This document shows, one piece after another, positions 24,273 through 32,589 of a DNA stretch of 64,000 nt. This stretch comes from JAPULR01 sp965238215. GTDB lineage: Bacteria; Chloroflexota; Dehalococcoidia; Lucifugimonadales; GCA-2712585. Every line of letters begins with the position of its first letter. The stretch's first letter is position 1. Where the stretch lies: the NCBI GenBank assembly GCA_965238215.1, contig OZ250180.1, positions 1,364,001 to 1,428,000 on the forward strand. Direction: 5' to 3'. The notes below the pieces were generated by a model that saw nothing but the letters and a program-made list of their open reading frames with translations, was not told the origin of the DNA and searched no databases. The translations under genes were made by a program, and so were the position numbers.

Positions 24273-25226
24273 ACGAAAACAAAAAACAAGCCTGGAATTG
24301 CCTTCATATTCCCAGGCCAGGGTTCTCAATTCGTAGGGATGGGCCAGGAACTCTACCAGACCTCCCGACGAGCCAGAGAAGTTCTTAATACCGTAGACGA
24401 GTCCTTATCCTTTTCCCTTACCAAGCTGATGTTCAACGGACCCTCGTGTGACTTGCAGAAGACCGTGAACTCCCAGCCGGCCATTATGGCCACCTCCCTG
24501 GCGTCACTTGCCGCCCTGGAGGAGCTAGAAATGTGCGAACCCGTAGCGCCCGTGGCCTTCGCCGGCCACAGCCTGGGGGAGTATACCTCCCTGGTAGCCG
24601 CCGGAGTGCTGGACCTGGTGGATGGCATTCAATTGGTGCAGCGTCGGGGCAGCTTGATGCAGATGGCCGCGGAGCACCGTTCCGGCGGCATGGCGGCTAT
24701 ATTGGGGTTGGACGAGGATACCCTGGCAGAAATTTGCCGGGAGGCGGGCGTTGAAATTGCCAACGTCAACTCCCACGACCAAATAGTCATCAGCGGAGAC
24801 AAGGCCGCCCTAGAGGTGGCCATGCAGTCGGCCAAAGCCGCAGGTGCCCGGAGGGTAATACCTCTAGCGGTGGCCGGAGCATTCCATTCCCAACTAATGG
24901 CCCCGGCTCAGGACGGCCTGAGCAAGGCCCTGGAGGAGAGCACCTTCAACCCACCCACTGCACCCATAGTAGCCAACCTCTCCGGACAGCAGTTAACCAC
25001 CGGGGAGGAGATCAAGCAGGAGTTGGAGGGCCAGATCTGCCACTGCGTCCGGTGGAAGCAGTCCGTGGAATGCATGTTAGGCATGGGGGTAACCACCTTC
25101 GTAGAGTTCGGCCCCGGACGCGTCCTATCTGGCCTGGTCAAGCGCATTGACCGCCAGGCCAAGACGGCGAACGTGGGCGACTCAAGCTCGGCTCAGAGAG
25201 TAGCCGAGCAGTATCCGCTGCTGTAG
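24273..25226 (+). CDS. fabD: Malonyl-CoA:ACP transacylase, probably with an ACG start
   Basis: Loads malonyl groups onto acyl carrier protein for fatty-acid synthesis. The nucleophile motif is GHSLGEYTSLVAAG and the His motif is VAGAFHSQLM. The family's defining N-terminus, IAFIFPGQGSQFVGMG, lies before the first ATG (24339), so that ATG is internal. The frame is open back to a TAG at 24246 and holds no ATG, GTG or TTG. AAGGGGG at 24261-24267 is ideally spaced before ACG (24273), giving a protein that begins (M)KTKNKPGIAFIF. Either ACG is used or an ATG has been misread. nusB and acpP follow. Confidence 0.92.
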   Translation, partial: TKTKNKPGIAFIFPGQGSQFVGMGQELYQTSRRAREVLNTVDESLSFSLTKLMFNGPSCDLQKTVNSQPAIMATSLASLAALEELEMCEPVAPVAFAGHSLGEYTSLVAAGVLDLVDGIQLVQRRGSLMQMAAEHRSGGMAAILGLDEDTLAEICREAGVEIANVNSHDQIVISGDKAALEVAMQSAKAAGARRVIPLAVAGAFHSQLMAPAQDGLSKALEESTFNPPTAPIVANLSGQQLTTGEEIKQELEGQICHCVRWKQSVECMLGMGVTTFVEFGPGRVLSGLVKRIDRQAKTANVGDSSSAQRVAEQYPLL

Positions 25227-25249
25227 TCCCTGCCAGAAGACCCGATCCC

Positions 25250-25723
25250 ATGGTTTCCAAACAGGCCGCACCTCTTCGCAGTAAAGCCAGGGGAGTGGCG
25301 CTGAAGGCTCTATACGAAGGGGACGCTTCCGACCATTCGCCGAAAGCGTCAGCCGAAAGGCTCCTGAAGGAAGAGTTTCTGGGGGCCGCGGGAAGGGGCT
25401 TTACCCTGGGTCTGGTGCAGGGAATAGCCGATAATCTGAAAGAGATAGACAGTGCTATAGGGGAATTGGCCCCTGCCTGGCCGGTAGCCCACATTTCAAT
25501 AGTCGACCGCAACGTTCTGAGGATAGCCATATACGAAATAAGATACTCAGGTTCCACGCCTCCCAAGGTAGCAATCAACGAGGCTGTGGAACTGGCCAAG
25601 ACCTTCGGAAGCGGAAGCTCTCCCAGATTCGTGAATGGCGTGTTGGGGTCTCTAATGGAACTGGACCGACCGGAATCCAAAGCAAGCACACGTCAAAAGG
25701 GTGAAAAGCATGGCAACAATTGA
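25250..25723 (+). CDS. nusB: Transcription antitermination protein NusB
   Basis: An all-helical RNA-binding factor that joins NusE/S10 on boxA of rRNA leaders. The 157-residue product has SKARGVALKALYEGD at the N-terminus, LVQGIADNLKEIDSAIGELA, and the signature ISIVDRNVLRIAIYEI and AINEAVELAKTFGSGSSPRF followed by VNGVLGSL. The C-terminus carries about 20 extra polar residues. Its 3' end overlaps acpP. It follows fabD by 23 bases. Confidence 0.95.
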   Translation: MVSKQAAPLRSKARGVALKALYEGDASDHSPKASAERLLKEEFLGAAGRGFTLGLVQGIADNLKEIDSAIGELAPAWPVAHISIVDRNVLRIAIYEIRYSGSTPPKVAINEAVELAKTFGSGSSPRFVNGVLGSLMELDRPESKASTRQKGEKHGNN

Positions 25724-25970
25724 GGAAAGAGTCATGGCCATCGTCGTGGACAAGCTCGGCGTAGAAGAGGACCAGGTGGTCCCTGAGGCCTCATTTACGG
25801 AGACCTTCAACGCCGACTCTCTGGACCAGGTTGAACTAATAATGGCCTTTGAGGAAGAATTCACCACCGACGACAACGAGATTTCCATTTCCGACGAGGA
25901 ATCAGAGAAGATAATCACAGTGCAGGACGCCATAGATTATCTCAGAGGCCAAGGCGTCGGGGACGAATAG
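25710..25970 (+). CDS. acpP: Acyl carrier protein
   Basis: Carries growing acyl chains on a phosphopantetheine arm. The 86-residue acidic protein has the attachment Ser in FNADSLDQVELIMAFEEEF (normally GADSLD; Asn for Gly here is a small departure). The C-terminal helix is unusually acidic (SDEESEKIITVQDAIDYL). I use the ATG at 25710; the GTG at 25701 would add three residues. The start lies 14 bases inside nusB, so the two are coupled. fabD, nusB and acpP form one cluster; no other fab gene is nearby apart from the cut fabI at 63708. Confidence 0.94.
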   Translation: MATIEERVMAIVVDKLGVEEDQVVPEASFTETFNADSLDQVELIMAFEEEFTTDDNEISISDEESEKIITVQDAIDYLRGQGVGDE

Positions 25971-26073
25971 CAGCCGGGCCGTACAGTGGGACTCTCCTGA
26001 TAGGGATTCCCGCAAAAGCCGGTGCTTTCTGTGATACACTTGGTTGGTATAGCTTGCCGCGAGGTTGCCGGCC

Positions 26074-26685
26074 ATGACCCGATTTGAAGAACTGGCCAAG
26101 CGGATAGAACAGTGTACCGACTGTCCGTTGAGCAAGACCCGAACTAAAGCGGTGCCCGGGGACGGCCCCTCCACCGCTGACATCATGATGATTGGCGAAG
26201 GGCCCGGGTTCCACGAGGACCGCCAGGGACTTCCCTTCGTGGGCCCCGCTGGCAGATTCCTGGACCAGCTAATCACCTCTTCCGGTCTCAAGAGGAAGGA
26301 CGTTTTTATTACCAACGTGGTGAAGTGCCGGCCGCCGAACAATCGAGACCCGTTGCCGGGGGAGATTGAGGCTTGCCGCAAGCACTTGGACGAACAGATT
26401 GAACTCATCAACCCCAAGGTCATCGTCACCCTGGGTCGGTTCTCCATGGCCCGCTTCATCCCCAACCAGACCATCGGCCGAGTGAGGGCAAAGGCCCGGC
26501 AGGTGGAAGAGCGAACAATCTACCCCATGTACCATCCGGCCGCCGCCCTCCACAACGGGAATCTGCGGAGCGTCATCGAGGATGACTTCAAGGCAATTCC
26601 CAGCCTGGTAGACAAGGCGGCGCCTACGGTCGAGGAGCCAAAGCCACCAGCCCAGCAGCTTGACATGTTCTCCCAGGGCCGGTAA
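26074..26685 (+). CDS. Uracil-DNA glycosylase, family 4 (iron-sulfur type)
   Basis: Removes uracil from DNA. Visible are the cluster cysteines in CTDCPLSKTR, and later in VVKCRPPNNRDP and EACRKHL. Motif A is GEGPGFHEDRQGLPFVGPAG and motif B is YPMYHPAAAL. This is the type 4 enzyme common in thermophiles and Chloroflexota. I start at the ATG at 26074 (MTRFEEL); TTG at 26065 would add three residues. The C-terminal 35 residues are Pro-rich and end with QLDMFSQGR. The RNase J GTG follows directly. Confidence 0.93.
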   Translation: MTRFEELAKRIEQCTDCPLSKTRTKAVPGDGPSTADIMMIGEGPGFHEDRQGLPFVGPAGRFLDQLITSSGLKRKDVFITNVVKCRPPNNRDPLPGEIEACRKHLDEQIELINPKVIVTLGRFSMARFIPNQTIGRVRAKARQVEERTIYPMYHPAAALHNGNLRSVIEDDFKAIPSLVDKAAPTVEEPKPPAQQLDMFSQGR

Positions 26686-28344
26686 GTGGCCACAACCCCG
26701 TTGAAGCTGATTCCCCTGGGCGGCCTTGGGGAAATCGGCAAAAACATGATGGTGTTGGAGTGGGGGGACGACATAGTCGTAGTGGATTGCGGCATCCTCT
26801 TTCCCGGAGAGGACGCGCCGGGGGTGGATCTGGCCATACCCAACATCTCCTACCTACTGGAACGTCGCCACAAGGTCCGGGCCATCCTGATTACTCACGG
26901 CCACGAAGACCACACCGGCGCCCTGCCATTCGTACTGCCCCAACTGAATGTACCGGTATACGCGCCACGGCTGGCCCAGGGACTGATTCAGGTCAAGCTG
27001 CGGGACTACGGCCTCCTCCGGGACGCAGACCTCCGGTTGATAGAGGAGGGCAAGCCCTTCCAAGTTGGGCCTTTCGAGGTGGAGGCGTTCAGGGTAAGCC
27101 ACAGCATCCCCGACGCATTCGGGCTGGCCATTCGGACGCCGGCGGGACTCGTGGTGCACACCGGGGACTTCAAGATTGACTACACGCCCGTGGACGGAAG
27201 CATCACGGATCTTAGGGCATTGGGCCGTTTCGGCGAAGAGGGGGTGCTTGCACTCCTTTCGGATTCGACCTACGCAGAGACGGAAGGCTACACACCTTCT
27301 GAGCAAATAGTGGGGGATACGTTGATGAAGGCCATCGGCGAGGCGCCGGCGCGGGTGCTGGTGGCCACCTTCGCTTCCCTCATATCGCGCATCCAGCTTG
27401 TACTAGACGCAGCAGAAGCCCACGGGCGCAAGGTGGCCGTGGCGGGGCGGCGCATGGTGGACAACGTGGCTATGGCCTCGGAGATGGGATACATCAAATC
27501 GTCGCCGGGGGTGCTGGTGTCCCTCCAGCGGGCCGCGCAGCTGCCGCCGGAGCAGGTTGTTCTCATCACCACGGGCAGCCAGGGAGAGCCTTCCTCCGCC
27601 CTGGTACGCATCGCCAGAGACGATCATCGACAGATTCGCATCTTGCCCAAAGACACGGTGATAATCTCCGCCTCCGCCATTCCGGGCAACGAGAAGGTAG
27701 TGAACCACACCATCAACAACCTGGTGCGGCGGGGCGCACGCGTCCTCTACGACCGCATCGCCACTGTGCACGTCCACGGCCACGCCGCTCGGGAGGAGCT
27801 GAAGACGGTGCTAACCCTCACCAAGCCCCGCTTCTTCGTTCCCGTTCACGGCGAGTTCCGGGGTTTGGCGGCTCACGCCGCCCTGGCAGAGCAGATGGGC
27901 GTTAAGGAAAGCAACGTGTTCTTGCTGCAGGACGGGGACGTGCTGGAGCTCTCGGAGTCGGGCGGGCGTCGGTTGGAAAAGACGAAGGCGGGCAACGTCT
28001 ATTTGGACGGACTGAATCCTATGGACCCCGACAGCGCCGTGTTAGAAGACCGACGAACGCTGGCCAGAGACGGCGTAGTCATCATCGTAGTTAGCCTCGA
28101 CCGGGAAACGGGCGTACCGGTGGAGAAGCCGGCGGTGGTTTCCAGCGGCTTCACGGAGGATGCGAGGCGGGAGCAAGTCTTCAGCCGGATGGCGTCGGAT
28201 ATCCTTGATTCCCTCGACCGCCAAGCCACATATCCCGTAGACGTAAGTTACATAACCCAAAATATGAAGAAAATCGCCCGCAGGCTTCTTTACAAGGACA
28301 TGGGCCGACGACCTATGATTGTACCGGTGACCCTGGAGGTCTGA
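26686..28344 (+). CDS. rnj: Ribonuclease J
   Basis: A metallo-beta-lactamase/beta-CASP RNase with 5'-3' exo- and endonuclease activity, central to mRNA decay where RNase E is absent. The 552-residue product has the metal motif ITHGHEDHTGALPF, HSIPDAFGLAI, VHTGDFKIDYT, the beta-CASP core and FFVPVHGEFRGL. The C-terminal domain ends KIARRLLYKDMGRRPMIVPV. GTG start, immediately after the UDG stop, so the two are co-transcribed. ftsK follows after 44 bases. Confidence 0.95.
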   Translation: MATTPLKLIPLGGLGEIGKNMMVLEWGDDIVVVDCGILFPGEDAPGVDLAIPNISYLLERRHKVRAILITHGHEDHTGALPFVLPQLNVPVYAPRLAQGLIQVKLRDYGLLRDADLRLIEEGKPFQVGPFEVEAFRVSHSIPDAFGLAIRTPAGLVVHTGDFKIDYTPVDGSITDLRALGRFGEEGVLALLSDSTYAETEGYTPSEQIVGDTLMKAIGEAPARVLVATFASLISRIQLVLDAAEAHGRKVAVAGRRMVDNVAMASEMGYIKSSPGVLVSLQRAAQLPPEQVVLITTGSQGEPSSALVRIARDDHRQIRILPKDTVIISASAIPGNEKVVNHTINNLVRRGARVLYDRIATVHVHGHAAREELKTVLTLTKPRFFVPVHGEFRGLAAHAALAEQMGVKESNVFLLQDGDVLELSESGGRRLEKTKAGNVYLDGLNPMDPDSAVLEDRRTLARDGVVIIVVSLDRETGVPVEKPAVVSSGFTEDARREQVFSRMASDILDSLDRQATYPVDVSYITQNMKKIARRLLYKDMGRRPMIVPVTLEV

Positions 28345-28388
28345 CTGCGCTCATAGCGGAAACCTCGGAAAGGCTCGGTACAAACCCG

Positions 28389-30524
28389 GTGAAGAAGCTC
28401 CTCTTATTCCTGACTACTCGCTACGGAATCTGGGTCTTGGCCTTTCTGGCCCTGGTGATCGCCCCCGCCGCGACCCTCTACTTCATGGTAGACCTGCGAG
28501 AGCGCGTCTGGACCTACTTGGGCTACGGATACCTCCCCGTCGGCATGTGGCTGGCCGCCTTCGTGGCCTCCCTCATCTTCGCCCGGCAGAGCTTCAGGGA
28601 CCATCCCCACTACTGGGTCGGCTCCGCCCTGTTCGTGATGGCTGTACTGGGGGGACTCTCCTTCTTCTATCAGGAATTCGGCGCCCTGGACGAGGTTGGG
28701 ATGTCGGGAAGCTGGGGCAGCTATTTCGGAGGGTATCCCCTGCTGCTCGGCGCGCCCAAGGTCCTGGGCCTGCTGCTGTTGTTGGCGCTCGTCTTCCTCT
28801 ACCGTTGGCACGTGACCGGTTCCGAAGCGGGCGCCGCTTCGATAGCGCGCTACATAGGCGTGGGACTGCTGGCCGTGGGGCGAGGGATCGCTGCTGTGCC
28901 CGGCCTGCTCTGGGAGAAGTTCAAAGGCATGAGCGGCAAGGGCGAAGAATCGGCGCAGGAAGCTACGGGACGCGTCAGCAAGATGCTGGAGTCCGAGGAG
29001 TTGCAGGTGCCCGACCCGGTCAAGATTGCGTCCTCCAACGGCGCTGGCGTTTCCTTCGACGATGGCAAAACGGCCTCAGAATGGAAATTACCCAGCCTGG
29101 ACTTGCTGGAAAACGGCACTGTAACGTCGGTGCCCCAGGAGACTCTCTCCGAGATGGCTACCTGCATAGAGTCCACCATGGCCGACCATGCGGTGGAGGT
29201 TTCCGTCGCGGACGTCAAGACGGGACCGCGGATTATCCGGTTCGGCCTGGTGCCCGGTCGCATCAAGAAGAACCGGGACGCCAAAGCCGCGGACGAGAAG
29301 TCTTCCGTGGACCTGGGGCGGGTGAAGGTGCAGAGCATCGTGGCGCGAGAGGCGGACTTGGCCCTGGCGCTCAAGACGTCCTCTCTTAGAATTCAACGCC
29401 AGGTGCCGGGAGAAGGCTTCGTGGGGCTGGAGGTCCCCAACCCGAATCCAAGCATCGTCCCCTTGAAATCCGTGGTCACAGATCCTGAATTTCAGAAGAT
29501 TGTTAAACACGGAGGGCTGCCCATAGCCCTTGGTCAGGATACGGGCGGAGAGCCAGTGGTTGCGAACCTGTTGAGCCTTCCCCATCTGCTCATTGCCGGC
29601 TCCACGGGCAGCGGCAAGAGCGTCTGCATCAACTCGGTGGTTATGTCACTTCTGTTGTCCAATCGCCCGGACCGGCTAAGGATGTTGATGGTAGACCCCA
29701 AGCGGGTGGAGTTGACGCCCTTCAACGGAATTCCCCATCTCTATTCGCCGGTCATTGTTGACCCCGACGAGGTGCTGGACGTTTTGGCCGCCCTGCTGCG
29801 GGAGATGTTCCGTAGATACAAGCTCATGGAGGATATCGGCGTTCGCAACATTGTCGGTTACAACCAGAGAAGCAAGGAGCAGATGCCCTACGCCCTGCTG
29901 ATAATCGACGAGCTGGCCGACTTGATGATGACGTCCGGATACGAGGTTGAACAGTCCCTGGTGCGGCTGGCCCAGCTGGGACGAGCGACGGGCATACATC
30001 TGATTCTGTGTACCCAACGACCGTCGGTGAAGGTGGTCACAGGCCTGCTGAAGGCCAACATTCCCGGCCGAATCGCCTTCGCCGTCGCCTCTCAGGTGGA
30101 CTCCAGAGTTATCTTGGACGGCTCCGGCGCGGACAAGCTTCTGGGCAAGGGGGACATGCTTTACCTTTCGGCCCAATCCCCAACGTCCCAGCGAATTCAG
30201 GGCGCCTTCGTGGCGGACTCGGAGTTCGACTCGGTGATCGATTTCTGGAAGGAACAGAAGGGACCGCCGCTGCCGGACATGCCCTTGCAGGAGCCGGACG
30301 AGGAAGAAGTTGAAGACATGCGGGAGCCGTTGGAGGACGACCTGTTAGAGAAGGCGCGGGAGCTGTGCGACAAGTACCAACACGTGTCGCCCGCCATGCT
30401 CCAGAGGCGGCTGCAGATTGGCTACACGCGAGCTATGCAGCTGCTGGAAGTGCTGGAGGAAGAGGGCGTGGTGGCCGCCGGAGACCCGGGCAAGTCGCCC
30501 CAGGTGGTGAAGACGCCAAGCTAG
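28389..30524 (+). CDS. ftsK: DNA translocase FtsK/SpoIIIE
   Basis: Moves chromosomal DNA through the closing septum. The 711-residue product has four or five N-terminal membrane helices (about 1-165) and a short linker. The motor follows with Walker A GSTGSGKSVCINS, Walker B LLIIDELADLMM and TGIHLILCTQRPSV. The C-terminal winged-helix gamma domain that reads polar KOPS-like sequences has LLEKARELC, VSPAMLQRRLQIGYTRA and LLEVLEEEGVV. GTG start. The linker is short compared with proteobacterial FtsK, like SpoIIIE. Confidence 0.95.
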   Translation: MKKLLLFLTTRYGIWVLAFLALVIAPAATLYFMVDLRERVWTYLGYGYLPVGMWLAAFVASLIFARQSFRDHPHYWVGSALFVMAVLGGLSFFYQEFGALDEVGMSGSWGSYFGGYPLLLGAPKVLGLLLLLALVFLYRWHVTGSEAGAASIARYIGVGLLAVGRGIAAVPGLLWEKFKGMSGKGEESAQEATGRVSKMLESEELQVPDPVKIASSNGAGVSFDDGKTASEWKLPSLDLLENGTVTSVPQETLSEMATCIESTMADHAVEVSVADVKTGPRIIRFGLVPGRIKKNRDAKAADEKSSVDLGRVKVQSIVAREADLALALKTSSLRIQRQVPGEGFVGLEVPNPNPSIVPLKSVVTDPEFQKIVKHGGLPIALGQDTGGEPVVANLLSLPHLLIAGSTGSGKSVCINSVVMSLLLSNRPDRLRMLMVDPKRVELTPFNGIPHLYSPVIVDPDEVLDVLAALLREMFRRYKLMEDIGVRNIVGYNQRSKEQMPYALLIIDELADLMMTSGYEVEQSLVRLAQLGRATGIHLILCTQRPSVKVVTGLLKANIPGRIAFAVASQVDSRVILDGSGADKLLGKGDMLYLSAQSPTSQRIQGAFVADSEFDSVIDFWKEQKGPPLPDMPLQEPDEEEVEDMREPLEDDLLEKARELCDKYQHVSPAMLQRRLQIGYTRAMQLLEVLEEEGVVAAGDPGKSPQVVKTPS

Positions 30525-30568
30525 GGTCGAAGTGGGGGTGAGGCGAAAAGGGCTAAGGGCTTCCAGGG

Positions 30569-31012
30569 CTAATCGAAGTCTTCGTCTAGGTCCAGCCAGT
30601 CCAACTTTTGAGCAATCGCAATCCATAGCCGCCGGGTCTTCTGACTGTCTCTTCTAATCTCGGCTGTTTGTTCCTTCAGTTCGGCCGTCTGCTGTCGCAT
30701 CTCGGTCATCTGCACGTCGTGATTATCCAAACTTTTACGTGCAGCAGCCGACAAAACCCGCAACTCGGCCATCTGCACGTCGTGATTATCCAAACGTTTA
30801 TGTGCAGCAGCCGACAACTCGCGCAACTCGGCCAACTCCTCTTCATGGTTGCCCAACTGTTTCTGTGCCGTAGCCGACAAACTGCGCCACGCCGCCATCT
30901 CCCTCCGCTGCTCGACCACGAGTTCCGACAACATTGTGTAATTCTTGGCGAGCATGTCCATTGTATCGCCCATCCGGTCGACCCTGTCCTTAAGCTCTCC
31001 AGTTGTAGCCAC
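30569..31012 (-). CDS. Coiled-coil protein with tandem 21-residue repeats
   Basis: A 147-residue protein of unknown function, almost entirely predicted coiled coil. Three tandem 21-residue repeats share the form LSA-AA-K-LDNHDVQMAELR (roughly residues 43-106), visible also as a 63-base period in the DNA. Flanking heptads occur at both ends, and the C-terminus has a short amphipathic TRRLWIAIAQKLDWLDL. There is no signal peptide or membrane segment. It lies between convergent ftsK and the Mrp gene. Repeat number may vary among strains. Confidence 0.5.
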   Translation of the reverse strand: MATTGELKDRVDRMGDTMDMLAKNYTMLSELVVEQRREMAAWRSLSATAQKQLGNHEEELAELRELSAAAHKRLDNHDVQMAELRVLSAAARKSLDNHDVQMTEMRQQTAELKEQTAEIRRDSQKTRRLWIAIAQKLDWLDLDEDFD

Positions 31013-31188
31013 TTAGCTTCTTCCTTCGTTTCCAAGATTCCTGCCGTCACTTCCGGCAGGGAACCGCTTTCTCCATATAGCCCAATTGTACGGCTAAATG
31101 GGAAACCATTCAAGGTAAGAGCAATGGATCAATGGATGTATGCTGCCGACGATTAGACCAGCTTCAGCGGATGTTGGATTTGGTTGGT

Positions 31189-31208
31189 CGAGCGTAATGA
31201 TACGCTCG
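31189..31208 (-). terminator. Perfect hairpin just after the Mrp gene
   Basis: CGAGCGTA, a 4-base loop and TACGCTCG: an 8-bp perfect stem 14 bases beyond the Mrp stop on the minus strand. No T-run follows, so it is not a textbook intrinsic terminator, but it could stop or stabilise the transcript. Confidence 0.35.
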
Positions 31209-31221
31209 GAGCCGGTGTGGG

Positions 31222-32046
31222 TTACTCCCCTGAGGCGTTGGCTTTCAGGCTGGCCTGGAGCTTTTTTACCAGCGCTTCGTACTCCCGACGCACCGCCTTG
31301 CTGGTGAGGGACGTTGGCTTGCTTTCGTCCCGGTAGTCGGCTCTCAGGGCCATGGAACCCAGGAACGGCACGTCCAAATCTTGTGCGAGGGCAAGGCCCG
31401 CGCCCTCGCCGAATATCTCGCCGGTGTAGTTCTCCACCACCCCCAGCACCTTCACGTTCAGCTTGCGCACCATGTTGATGGAGCGCTTGGCGTCCAGCTG
31501 GGCCAGGGCCTGGGGAGTGGTGATCATGACGAAGCCATCCAGGGGGAGGGTCTGCATCACCGTCAGTGGAGAGTCGGAGGTGCCGGGCGGCAGGTCCACA
31601 ACCAGGTAGTCGAGCTGCCCCCACTGGGTGAGCTGGAGAAACTGGTTGATGGCGTTGTGCACCATGGGGCCGCGCCAGATGATGGCCTCATCCTCCTTCT
31701 GCTGGAAGAAGCCCATTGATACGACCTTGACGCCGAAACGCTCGGAGGGAACCAGCTTGCCGTTAACCTGGGAGGGCGGCTCCGTGATTCCCAAGACCTT
31801 GGTCACGTTGGGGCAGTCGATGTCCACGTCCAGCAGGCCCACGGAGTTGCCCTGCTTGGCAAGGGTAACGGCCAGGTTGACGGCCACGGTGGTCTTGCCC
31901 ACGCCCCCCTTGCCGCTGTAAACGGCCACCTTGGTCTTGATTTCCGAAAGATTTTGGGTGATGGCGCGGCGCTGCTGCCAGGTCTTCCGGATGGCGTCCA
32001 GCCTGGCCTTTTCCTGGGGCGTAGGGAGCCTCTGAGGCGTGGTCAA
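31222..32046 (-). CDS. Mrp/ApbC-type iron-sulfur cluster carrier ATPase
   Basis: A 274-residue P-loop ATPase of the Mrp/NBP35 family that carries Fe-S clusters to apoproteins. The deviant Walker A is VYSGKGGVGKTTVAVNLA. Then come LLDVDIDCPNVTKVLGI, LDYLVVDLPPGTSDSPLTV and VMITTPQALAQLDAKRSINM. The usual CxxC is not obvious, and the N-terminal MIP18 domain of longer Mrp proteins is missing; that domain is encoded separately as the next gene upstream (32092-32403), so the two likely work together. Possible hairpin terminator at 31189. Confidence 0.9.
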   Translation of the reverse strand: MTTPQRLPTPQEKARLDAIRKTWQQRRAITQNLSEIKTKVAVYSGKGGVGKTTVAVNLAVTLAKQGNSVGLLDVDIDCPNVTKVLGITEPPSQVNGKLVPSERFGVKVVSMGFFQQKEDEAIIWRGPMVHNAINQFLQLTQWGQLDYLVVDLPPGTSDSPLTVMQTLPLDGFVMITTPQALAQLDAKRSINMVRKLNVKVLGVVENYTGEIFGEGAGLALAQDLDVPFLGSMALRADYRDESKPTSLTSKAVRREYEALVKKLQASLKANASGE

Positions 32047-32091
32047 TTTAAGTCGAGCACCGGTCCTTTTGTATTGTTGGGAAGCCTTGTC

Positions 32092-32403
32092 TTAGTCGAT
32101 GCCCAGGAGCTTCTTGCCGTCTTCCGTAATCAGTTCGGGAGACCAAGGCGGGTCGAAGGTCATCTCAACCTCCACGTCTTCCACTCCCTCCAGTTCGGAG
32201 ATGGCCCATTCCGCCTGCTGGGCAATCATGGGGCCCATGCCGCAGCCGGCGGCGGTGAGGGTCATCAGCACGTGCACGTCCCCTTCGTCGACCTCCACAC
32301 CGTAGACCAAACCCAAGTCCACCACGTTTACCGGAATCTCCGGATCGTAGACATTCTTCATAGTGTCGATAACTGCTTGTCGAGTAATCGTCTCTTCGGC
32401 CAT
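32092..32403 (-). CDS. Metal-sulfur cluster assembly factor (DUF59/MIP18-like)
   Basis: A 103-residue MIP18-family protein: VIDTMKNVYDPEIPVNVVDL, LVYGVEVDEGDVHVLMTLTA and the conserved Cys motif AAGCGMGPMI. Relatives (SufT, PaaD) help deliver Fe-S clusters. It lies 45 bases upstream of the Mrp ATPase, which lacks this domain, so the gene pair rebuilds the two-domain Mrp. GGAGG lies seven bases before the ATG, and a promoter at 32440-32469 drives the pair. Confidence 0.9.
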   Translation of the reverse strand: MAEETITRQAVIDTMKNVYDPEIPVNVVDLGLVYGVEVDEGDVHVLMTLTAAGCGMGPMIAQQAEWAISELEGVEDVEVEMTFDPPWSPELITEDGKKLLGID

Positions 32404-32439
32404 CTCATACCTCCAGACATTTTGTCTGTTGCTACTAGA

Positions 32440-32469
32440 ATGCTAGCACCTGAAGGGCCTTTGAGTCAA
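32440..32469 (-). promoter_or_regulatory. Sigma-70-type promoter of the MIP18-Mrp pair
   Basis: On the minus strand TTGACT (32464-32469), 18-base spacer, TAGCAT (32440-32445). Transcription would start near 32433, about 30 bases before the ATG at 32403. Confidence 0.55.
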
Positions 32470-32589
32470 AAGGGAAGCACGCGATTAGATAGGCGTAAAA
32501 TGGCGCTTGAGATTCCTCGCGGAGCCTTGGAATTACATGCCGGGCGTAGAATGTCACCGGGCCGGGTTTCGGAGAACCTTGGAATACGT

